From assembly GCA_019314105.1 (NCBI GenBank), contig JAFCZY010000209.1, positions 1 to 5,138 of the forward strand: a stretch of DNA of 5,138 nucleotides, written 5' to 3'. A program made the translations under genes and the position numbers. This stretch comes from Deltaproteobacteria bacterium (lineage in GTDB: Bacteria; Desulfobacterota; Desulfobacteria; Desulfobacterales; Desulfobacteraceae). Below, one piece after another: positions 1 to 4,961 of this stretch. Below the pieces are notes generated by a model. The model did not search any database and was not told the DNA's origin. It worked only from the letters and a program-made list of their open reading frames with translations. How positions within the stretch are numbered: position 1 is the stretch's first letter; each line of letters begins with the position of its first letter.

Positions 1-423
1 CAGGTCAATATTGATGAGAACCAGATTAAGCAGGTGATCCGTCATATCGTCATCAACGCCAGAGAGGCAATGGCTGATAATGGCCACCTCAAGGTATTCT
101 GCGAAAATATCGAGATATCCAAAAAAGATTCCCTGGCCTTAAATTTTGGCAATTATATTAAAATTTCCTTTGAAGATCAGGGATGTGGCATATCAAAAGA
201 AAACCTGAGCAAGATATTTGACCCTTATTTTTCAACAAAAGATATGGGGGCAAACAAAGGACAGGGCCTCGGGCTTGCCGCCAGTTATTCCATCATTAAA
301 AGACATGGCGGGGTGATCACAGCGGCATCTGAATTGAAAAAAGGATCCATTGTCTCGGTTTATCTGCCGGCTGGCGTGGCTAAACCGGCAACCAGTGATC
401 AACTGAGCAAGGGTAACAATTGA
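1..423 (+). CDS. Sensor histidine kinase, C-terminal ATPase domain (5'-partial)
   Basis: The reading frame is open from base 1 to a TGA at 421-423, so only the last 140 residues are in the window; the sensor and dimerisation/phosphoacceptor domains lie upstream. What is visible is a HATPase_c domain: N box around residues 11-24 (QVIRHIVINAREAM, with the Mg-binding Asn at 19), G1 box DQGCGI at 59-64, F box FDPYFSTK at 73-80 and G2 box GQGLGL at 87-92, ending with the usual VYLP strand. The family binds ATP and autophosphorylates a His, then passes the phosphate to a response regulator. The spacing and wording of the boxes resemble the NtrB/PAS-type kinases common in sulfate reducers. A tail of about 17 polar residues follows and there is no receiver domain after it. 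The input signal and partner cannot be told from this fragment. A GTG at 34 is an internal codon, not the start. Confidence 0.93.
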   Translation, partial: QVNIDENQIKQVIRHIVINAREAMADNGHLKVFCENIEISKKDSLALNFGNYIKISFEDQGCGISKENLSKIFDPYFSTKDMGANKGQGLGLAASYSIIKRHGGVITAASELKKGSIVSVYLPAGVAKPATSDQLSKGNN

Positions 424-465
424 TCAGGGCCTTCGATTCTTCATCAGGGACTCCCAAAAAATCAA

Positions 466-494
466 TTTACAATAAAAGGTCTCTCTGGTATATT
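466..494 (+). promoter_or_regulatory. Putative sigma70-type promoter ahead of usp/GAF
   Basis: TTTACA at 466-471 and TATATT at 489-494 are separated by exactly 17 bases; each box differs from the consensus at one position. Transcription would begin near 500, leaving a leader of about 170 bases before the usp start at 673. The leader is U-rich and shows no riboswitch or terminator that I can recognise. The rest of the 424-672 spacer holds no credible gene, and no clear terminator for the histidine kinase was found in it. Confidence 0.45.
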
Positions 495-660
495 TTACAA
501 TAGTTAATTGATATGGATTCACCTTCTCCGGACTCACTTGATTTTTCACATCCTTTTGGCTTCATCCGTAATCGGCTTTAATATCCACTTCCCTTTTGAT
601 ACAGGCGCACTTCTTTTTGGTGTTGCTTAAAAGAATCAACTTAAATTTTTTATGAAAAGA

Positions 661-668
661 AAGGAGGG
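661..668 (+). promoter_or_regulatory. Ribosome binding site of usp
   Basis: AAGGAGGG lies 4 bases before the ATG at 673. It decides the start: an in-frame ATG at 652 lies upstream of this site, has no such signal, and would add seven residues not expected before the usual Usp opening (MAVKILIPYN). Confidence 0.85.
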
Positions 669-672
669 CATT

Positions 673-1097
673 ATGGCAGTAAAAATACTGATACCCTATA
701 ATTTTACCATGAATGATGAAAAATCCATTGATTTTGTCGGTCACAGGTATGCCGGAAGAAAAGATGTTGAAATCACTCTGTTTCATGCCTTTACCCCTGT
801 TCCTGAAATTGATACCCGCAATAGCCCCATTATGGACAAAGTGAGTCGAGGCACCTCTTATCTGCGGGGCAGAAACTGAAGGATTACGGATTTGCCGGTC
901 ATCATATTCATTGCCTTTACATACCGATACGACAGGATGTTGCCCGTGATATCATCTGGCTCTGGAAAACTGAGAAATTTGACGTGGTGGTGCTGAATCG
1001 AAATCCCGGCAATATTATCAATTATTTTAGCAGAAGCATTTCAAAAAGAGTTACCCGGCATGTTGAGGGGGGGATCGGGGTCCATATCATAAATTAA
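673..1097 (+). pseudogene. Universal stress protein (UspA family), frameshifted
   Basis: The first frame runs from ATG 673 to a TGA at 877-879 and encodes the N-terminal half of a Usp fold: first strand MAVKILIPYN, then VEITLFHAF, then TPVPEID. The C-terminal half continues at once in another frame, from about 867 to TAA 1095-1097, reading QKLKDYGFAGHHIH, then FDVVVLNRNPGNIINYF and a final strand GVHIIN. Adding one G to the GGGG run at 866-869 joins the halves into 141 residues, within the usual Usp size, although the linker between the second and third strands looks about ten residues short, so a longer deletion of 3n+1 bases is also possible. Usp proteins are cytoplasmic, often dimeric, and rise in starvation or redox stress. 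As written the product would stop at 68 residues and should not fold as a complete Usp. It could be a true pseudogene, a phase-variable gene or a sequencing error. Confidence 0.85.
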
Positions 1098-1155
1098 AAA
1101 CAGATCAAATACCATGGTATGGTATTCTGGACCTGCTTTATGCCATCCATCAGTC

Positions 1156-1163
1156 AAAGGAGG
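1156..1163 (+). promoter_or_regulatory. Ribosome binding site of GAF-domain gene
   Basis: AAAGGAGG lies 5 bases before the ATG at 1169 and fixes that start. The 71-base gap after usp shows no terminator, so usp and this gene may share a transcript. Confidence 0.85.
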
Positions 1164-1168
1164 AAACT

Positions 1169-1720
1169 ATGTCAAGTGATCACAAAATAGACCTTGAAAG
1201 ATATAAATTGATCGTGGAAACTGTATTTGATGCAAATAATCCCACCATAATGGGGTCCCAGATCACCCACCTGCTGGTCTCCACTATGGGGGTGAAAGGG
1301 GCCAGCATTCTTGTGGTGAACCCCGGGACAGAATCCCTGGAAATTCTTGCCACAAAAGGGCTGAGCATTGGATATGTCAATAAGGGCCCCATCCTGGTTG
1401 ATAAGAGTATCAAGCTGCTGCCAAATCTCAAACCCGTGATCATTACCGATACAAAAGGCAGTGACCGTCTACAGTATCCTGAAAAAGCGGAAAAAGAGGG
1501 TATTCGGTCCATTGTCTCCCTGCCGATCAACCTGCGGGAAAAAATTATTGGGGCCTTGAGAATCTATCATTCAGAACCATGGGAGGCGTCAAAGCTTGAG
1601 CTGTCTTATCTCAAGCTGTTGACTTTGAATATAGGCATGGCATTGCGATACTTCAGGCTGTCTGCCGTTGTCCAGTGTACAAAGGATACTCTGGATGAAC
1701 TTCATCCCATATGGCTTTAA
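1169..1720 (+). CDS. Stand-alone GAF-domain protein
   Basis: A 183-residue protein made almost entirely of one GAF domain (about residues 12-160). The pattern is an N-terminal helix (KIDLERYKLIVETVF), the strand pair GASILVV and LEILATKG, the mid-domain segment KPVIITD then the helix around YPEKAEKEGIRSIVSLPI, and the final strand-helix KIIGALRIYHSEPW. A helical tail of about 20 residues (ending DELHPIWL) follows. GAF domains bind small ligands (cyclic nucleotides, haem, metals, amino acids) or act in dimer contacts; nothing here identifies the ligand. No output domain (kinase, GGDEF, HTH) is attached, so it probably acts as a cytoplasmic sensor or adaptor with a partner. It has a single Cys, at 170. 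It follows the broken usp gene by 71 bases in the same orientation, suggesting a stress-related pair, and its 3' end faces msrAB across 64 bases. Confidence 0.85.
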   Translation: MSSDHKIDLERYKLIVETVFDANNPTIMGSQITHLLVSTMGVKGASILVVNPGTESLEILATKGLSIGYVNKGPILVDKSIKLLPNLKPVIITDTKGSDRLQYPEKAEKEGIRSIVSLPINLREKIIGALRIYHSEPWEASKLELSYLKLLTLNIGMALRYFRLSAVVQCTKDTLDELHPIWL

Positions 1721-1724
1721 TCGG

Positions 1725-1746
1725 ACCGGAATACGGGCAATTTTTT
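1725..1746 (+). terminator. Possible weak terminator after the GAF gene
   Basis: Just after the stop, CCG and CGG arms around a short loop (1726-1738 region) are followed by a run of six T at 1741-1746. The stem is short, so this is only a candidate; the stronger hairpin at 1812-1834 may do the job instead. Confidence 0.25.
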
Positions 1747-1784
1747 CTCTGGAATTTTCTGTTACCCCGGTGACAAATGACGGT

Positions 1785-2873
1785 TTAGTCAAATAAGGGC
1801 AAAAGATCTTTAAACCCTTCTTTTTCAAGGGTTTCTTTTGGAATGAACCGTAAGGATGAAGAGTTGATACAATACCTTAATCCAGTGGGTCCTGGGCCGT
1901 CATTAAATAGATGTCCAAGATGAGAATCAGCCTTTTTGCTTCGAACCTCAATCCTTTTCATAAACAAGCTGCTGTCTTCTATTTCCCGGGTAGATTCCCT
2001 GAATATAGGTTTTGTGAAGCTTGGCCACCCCGTGCCTGATTTAAATTTGTCCTGGGATGAGAACAAAGGCTCGTTGGAAATAATATCTACATAAATGCCT
2101 TGTTTTTTATTGTCCCAGTATTCATTATCAAAGGGCGGTTCTGTTCCGTTCTTTTGGGTGACTTGGTACTGAAGAGGGGTTAGTTTTTCTTTAAGATTCT
2201 CTTTTTGGATCATATCTGAATCAAATATATGTCCATTGTTTTTCCAGTTTTTTTCAATAAAAATATCCCTTCCTGAACCTGCTCTGTAAAATTTGTAACG
2301 GAGGGGATTTTTCTTATGGTAATCCTGGTGATACACTTCTGCCTCATGGAATTTTTTCAATTTAAGAACCTGTGTTGCCACAGATCCTTGAAAAATTTTT
2401 GAATTATTAATCTGTTTTATGATTTTATTAACCTCTTTTTTTTGAGTGTCACTATGAAAGAAAATTGCAGAACTGTACTGGCTTCCCCTGTCAAAAAATG
2501 AACCGCCGGAATCGGTAGGATCAATCTGCTGGAAAAAAATTTTAAGAAGCGTCTGGTATGTGATGATATCTGGATCAAAGGTTATCTGAATAGCCTCTAA
2601 ATGTCCGGTTGTTCCTGATGTGACCTGTTTATAGGTGGGGTTTTCCGTATGTCCCCCTGTGTATCCTGATATTACATCCAGAACACCATCAAGTCCCTCA
2701 AAAGCAGACTCTACACACCAGAAACAACCGCCTGCAAATGTAGCAACCCCCACTTTTTTATTTTTCATGGTGCTTTCTCCTGGTTTATTAGTAAGCTCGG
2801 TATCTGTATGAATCAGAATGCCCGTAACAATTAAGACAGCGGTGATCCAAAAGATTCTTTTCAGTGTTTTCAT
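1785..2873 (-). CDS. msrAB: Fused peptide-methionine sulfoxide reductase MsrA/MsrB with N-terminal signal/anchor
   Basis: The 362-residue protein reduces both epimers of methionine sulfoxide in proteins. Residues 1-35 hold a basic start (MKTLKR) and a hydrophobic stretch at about 7-21, a signal peptide or membrane anchor without a lipobox Cys. MsrA (about 41-205) has the GGCFWC active site with Cys50 and Cys53, GYTGG at 70-74 and the [11 protein letters not shown] segment at 176-186. MsrB (about 228-350) has SGTGWPSF at 279-286, HLGH at 318-321 and [12 protein letters not shown] with catalytic Cys335. The zinc-binding CxxC pairs of many MsrB proteins are absent ([15 protein letters not shown] instead), the non-zinc type. 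These are the only three cysteines, so MsrB has no in-chain resolving Cys. AAGGA at 2881-2885 supports the ATG at 2873. It is 79 bases downstream of the kinase gene in the same direction and may be co-transcribed. A second start exists at 2768. Confidence 0.95.
   Translation of the reverse strand: MKTLKRIFWITAVLIVTGILIHTDTELTNKPGESTMKNKKVGVATFAGGCFWCVESAFEGLDGVLDVISGYTGGHTENPTYKQVTSGTTGHLEAIQITFDPDIITYQTLLKIFFQQIDPTDSGGSFFDRGSQYSSAIFFHSDTQKKEVNKIIKQINNSKIFQGSVATQVLKLKKFHEAEVYHQDYHKKNPLRYKFYRAGSGRDIFIEKNWKNNGHIFDSDMIQKENLKEKLTPLQYQVTQKNGTEPPFDNEYWDNKKQGIYVDIISNEPLFSSQDKFKSGTGWPSFTKPIFRESTREIEDSSLFMKRIEVRSKKADSHLGHLFNDGPGPTGLRYCINSSSLRFIPKETLEKEGFKDLLPLFD
1812..1834 (+). terminator. Hairpin in the 3' end of msrAB, possible terminator for the convergent GAF transcript
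   Basis: AAACCCTT (1812-1819) and AAGGGTTT (1827-1834) form a perfect 8-bp stem with a 7-base loop, followed on the + strand by CTTTT. It lies inside the last codons of msrAB, about 95 bases beyond the end of the GAF gene. The T tract is short, so termination is plausible rather than clear. Confidence 0.3.
2777..2781 (-). promoter_or_regulatory. Internal ribosome binding site within msrAB
   Basis: On the minus strand AGGAG sits 8 bases before an in-frame ATG (start base 2768, codon 36). This signal is stronger than the AAGGA of the annotated start. Initiation here gives a 327-residue form beginning [14 protein letters not shown], which holds both catalytic domains but lacks the hydrophobic N terminus. 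Confidence 0.5.
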
Positions 2874-2880
2874 GTTATTG

Positions 2881-2885
2881 TCCTT
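2881..2885 (-). promoter_or_regulatory. Ribosome binding site of msrAB (long form)
   Basis: AAGGA on the minus strand, 7 bases before the ATG whose first base is 2873. It supports use of the start that includes the signal/anchor segment. Confidence 0.6.
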
Positions 2886-2952
2886 AAAAATGCGTTATAT
2901 ATAAAATTAATCTCTGCAAATTTTATGCCATAAATTAAGGAAAGGGAGAGCG

Positions 2953-3975
2953 TTAAAGGCTTTGTTCAGCCTTGATAATAGCTAAAAGACCGTTATGAAG
3001 ATTTTGAATGATCCCGGATTCTGAAATTCCAAGTCTTTGGCGATTGCTGATATCAAACAGGGCATTCTCAACCGTTGTTTTCTCTCCGCCGGTTCCCCTG
3101 ATTTGGAGATGATATGCCCGGCTGAGATGTTGGAGAAGGTCTTTGTTTCGTTCAAGCTTTTCAAGCCGGATGTGGACGCCGGCCCTCATGGATGTGCCGA
3201 TATTTGTGGGACAGGATGTCAGATACCCGTATGTCTTATCCCGGGAAAATTCAAGGGTTTGGTTTAATGCCAGAAGTGCTCCGGCAAGACGGTTATAGAC
3301 ACCTGAGATGTCGGATGTTCTTTCCATGCTGATAATTCTTAAGTGGTCTTCTTCATTCACCCAGACCATAAATCGTTTATCAAAAGAGTGAAATACGCCC
3401 CTGCAGTTGGGGAAATCAGAATTAATGCCTGCTGCATTCTGAAACCGGTCTCCTTTTTGGAACCACACGTTTTTTTGTTTAAGCTGTTTTAATTCTTTTT
3501 CATCAATAGATTCAAAGGAATAATATTTTCCTCTAAGATTCTCCTTTAACCGATCTAAAGCTGAAATAATTTTTTTTTCAAGTTCACGGCGCTGGGATAA
3601 AGTAATGTGACAGGGAAAGCTGAATCCTTTTAGGTTCCTGGCAACTCTTATTCTTGTGGACTTAATATAGTTGTTTCCCGGATCAAGGCTGGGAAGCATA
3701 AGCGGGCTGATATTCGGTTGATGGGTTTTGTCTTTTGAAAATCCATGGTAGTCACAAATAATCGGATCAAAAAGCAGCGAAAAAGTTTTATAGGATTGCG
3801 CATCCCCGGCATAAACACCAATGGAGCTGTCCAGATTTTTTATCCCGGAAGAGATGGCCTGTGTCAGGGTAAACCCTGAATCGGTCTTTTCATGTTCAAT
3901 TACTTTAAAAATTTTTTGAGATAAATATTTTTTTGCAAGACAATTGGATTCTTCTGGAAAAACAGGCGGATTCAA
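2953..3975 (-). CDS. ATP:guanidino phosphotransferase (phosphagen kinase, arginine kinase-like)
   Basis: This 340-residue protein covers a whole phosphagen kinase (animal enzymes are about 355). The family reversibly moves phosphate from ATP to a guanidino compound, buffering ATP in the cytoplasm. Residues 11-85 form the small helical domain, with NLDSSIGVY at 47-55 in the substrate-specificity region; the rest is the catalytic domain. Compared from memory with Limulus arginine kinase, the key residues are present: Asp49/Arg177 (the D62/R193 pair), Tyr55 (Y68), nucleotide-binding Arg108, Arg110, Arg213, Arg264 and Arg293, catalytic Glu209 (E225) and Glu298 (E314), and Cys255 in SCPTNIGT (C271). 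Glu298 and Tyr55 favour arginine over creatine as substrate. The start is unusual: residues 1-92 contain no Met, the best start is a TTG at 3975 with no clear Shine-Dalgarno, and the frame is continuous with the upstream small ORF except for one TGA six bases earlier. Translational coupling is the simplest reading. Such kinases are rare and patchy in bacteria, which suggests lateral transfer. Confidence 0.92.
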   Translation of the reverse strand: MNPPVFPEESNCLAKKYLSQKIFKVIEHEKTDSGFTLTQAISSGIKNLDSSIGVYAGDAQSYKTFSLLFDPIICDYHGFSKDKTHQPNISPLMLPSLDPGNNYIKSTRIRVARNLKGFSFPCHITLSQRRELEKKIISALDRLKENLRGKYYSFESIDEKELKQLKQKNVWFQKGDRFQNAAGINSDFPNCRGVFHSFDKRFMVWVNEEDHLRIISMERTSDISGVYNRLAGALLALNQTLEFSRDKTYGYLTSCPTNIGTSMRAGVHIRLEKLERNKDLLQHLSRAYHLQIRGTGGEKTTVENALFDISNRQRLGISESGIIQNLHNGLLAIIKAEQSL

Positions 3976-3981
3976 AATCAG

Positions 3982-4167
3982 TCAACTTTCATGTGAGGAA
4001 GACTGAGATGAGATGCCTCTTGCAAGGGTTGTCTGAATTTTGTCCAGAACAAGGCAGTCTGCATGACATTTTGGAAGGTCTGATTTATTCTCACAATTGA
4101 GACACGGGCTTTTGATCAAATACCCGATTTCAAAATCAAACAAATCTCTGTTAATAATAGTTTCCAT
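3982..4167 (-). CDS. Small Cys-rich protein (CX2C-X8-CX3C)
   Basis: A 61-residue ORF with four cysteines at 22, 25, 34 and 38 (PCLNC then KCHADC), flanked by an acidic/hydrophobic N-terminal segment (LFDFEIGYLIKS) and a helix (LVLDKIQTTLARG), then a Ser-rich tail. The Cys spacing would suit a zinc knuckle or a redox-active cluster; no specific family is recognised and no function is assigned. I take the ATG at 4167; a TTG at 4173 would add two residues. Neither has a strong Shine-Dalgarno. It is the first gene after the promoter at 4204-4232, with a predicted leader of about 30 bases. Its TGA (3984-3982) lies six bases before the kinase's TTG in the same frame, so the two are very likely translated in sequence. 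It has the look of a real protein rather than a chance ORF because of the promoter, the packed Cys motif and the tight spacing. Confidence 0.65.
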   Translation of the reverse strand: METIINRDLFDFEIGYLIKSPCLNCENKSDLPKCHADCLVLDKIQTTLARGISSQSSSHES

Positions 4168-4203
4168 AGCCAACTTATTTTTCGATTCTTAAATTAAAAC
4201 CCC

Positions 4204-4232
4204 TTTATATCAATTACCGAAAGAAGCGTCAA
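4204..4232 (-). promoter_or_regulatory. Sigma70-type promoter of the Cys-protein/kinase/msrAB block
   Basis: Read on the minus strand: TTGACG (4232-4227), a 17-base spacer, and TATAAA (4209-4204). Each box has one mismatch to consensus. Transcription should start near 4197, giving a leader of about 30 bases. The -35 box overlaps by two bases the left arm of the inverted repeat at 4231-4261, a natural place for a regulator to act. Confidence 0.7.
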
Positions 4233-4261
4233 TATCTGCACAGTCCTTGTGAGCAGATATT
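4231..4261. repeat. 9-bp perfect inverted repeat between divergent genes (candidate operator)
   Basis: AATATCTGC (4231-4239) and GCAGATATT (4253-4261) are exact inverse complements, with arm centres 22 bases apart, about two helical turns. It touches the -35 box of the minus-strand promoter and lies 85 bases before the TetR-family gene, so it may be that regulator's operator. Alternatively, on the + strand the stem is followed by T at 4260-4267 and an inner ACA/TGT pairing lengthens it, which is terminator-like, though no + strand transcript is known to arrive here. Confidence 0.55.
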
Positions 4262-4270
4262 TTTTTTGCC

Positions 4271-4297
4271 TTGTCAGACGATGAAACAAATGATAAG
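4271..4297 (+). promoter_or_regulatory. Weak promoter candidate for the TetR-family gene
   Basis: TTGTCA at 4271-4276 is a good -35 box; the best -10 is GATAAG at 4292-4297 with a short 15-base spacer. An AT-rich 13-bp palindrome (TATTAAATTAATA, 4308-4320) lies just downstream and could be a second protein-binding site. Low certainty. Confidence 0.22.
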
Positions 4298-4346
4298 TCA
4301 AAACCGATATTAAATTAATAATATGTACAGGAAAGGCTGAATACTT

Positions 4347-4961
4347 GTGGCTGAATCAAGATTTGCAGAGTTGAAAGAAAAAGAAAAAGAAGCCCGAAGA
4401 CAGATTGTCATTGAATCTGCTCTGGCACTTTTTGCAAAACAACCGTTTTATAAAGTGGGCATGCGGGACGTGGCCAATGAGGCAGGTATTTCTCCGGCGA
4501 CTATTTACAGGTATTTTTCCAGCCAGGAGGAACTCTTTAATGAAGCGTTCCTTCAGGATATTTCGGCTGCCAGTAAAGAGTTTAAAGTAATGGTGCTCAA
4601 GAATACGACCAGTATTGAAGAGTTTGCCGTAAAATTTGTCGAGCATCTGTTTGAAAATGAGTCCACGTTTCAGATGATGGCATATCTGATGCTGAAAAAT
4701 AATCTGGAACATCCTGTTATGGGTAAATTTGATTCTGTCACTAAACTTTCTTTTGATCTGTTTGAACAGCTTCTGATAAGGCATGGGGTAAAAAAAGAGA
4801 CGGCAAGGCTGTATTCTCATTCTTTTATTGCATCCATCACAGGTATTTTAATGACGTTTCGCAATCACCCGTTAAGGGATAAAAAAGCCGTTAGAAATCA
4901 TATTATAAAAGTGGTAAAGCTCACGTCATCCCTTTATACGGATCAGTTGATAGGTAAGTAG
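4347..4961 (+). CDS. TetR/AcrR-family transcriptional regulator
   Basis: The 204-residue protein has the TetR N-terminal DNA-binding domain: a first helix (RQIVIESALALFAKQ, about 18-32) and the helix-turn-helix at about 37-57 (VGMRDVANEAGISPATIYRYF) followed by SSQEELF. The C-terminal part (about 70-204) is all-helical ligand-binding and dimerisation sequence with no recognisable ligand signature. Length is typical. Members mostly act as dimeric repressors released by a small molecule. The start is taken as GTG 4347; AAAGG at 4332-4336 lies 10 bases before it, and a highly charged run (KEKEKEARR) opens the protein. It is divergent from the Cys-protein/kinase/msrAB block across a 179-base gap that holds the block's promoter and an inverted repeat, the usual layout for a regulator of its neighbour and itself. 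Control of genes to the right of the window is equally possible. Confidence 0.92.
   Translation: MAESRFAELKEKEKEARRQIVIESALALFAKQPFYKVGMRDVANEAGISPATIYRYFSSQEELFNEAFLQDISAASKEFKVMVLKNTTSIEEFAVKFVEHLFENESTFQMMAYLMLKNNLEHPVMGKFDSVTKLSFDLFEQLLIRHGVKKETARLYSHSFIASITGILMTFRNHPLRDKKAVRNHIIKVVKLTSSLYTDQLIGK

Noticed and set aside
562..786. 74-codon minus-strand ORF across the usp start
   Set aside because: Overlaps the usp ribosome binding site and N-terminal coding region and shows no family features.
1109..1120. 12-bp perfect palindrome ATACCATGGTAT between usp and the GAF gene
   Set aside because: Short, no T tract and no nearby promoter boxes; could be a binding site but is expected now and then by chance.
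1180..1530. 116-codon minus-strand ORF opposite the GAF gene
   Set aside because: Antisense shadow; the + strand has the ribosome binding site and a GAF domain pattern.
1803..1812. AAAGATCTTT palindrome near the end of msrAB
   Set aside because: AT-rich, ten bases and inside coding sequence; no further support.
3940..3984. Bacterial SECIS element just after the in-frame TGA
   Set aside because: Only a 3-bp CTG/CAG stem can be drawn by eye and there is no adjacent CxxU-type motif, so selenocysteine insertion is kept only as an untested option.
4356..4820. 154-codon minus-strand ORF opposite the TetR gene
   Set aside because: Shadow of the TetR coding sequence; its translation is rich in Phe, Lys and Cys with no domain, while the + strand has a clear helix-turn-helix.
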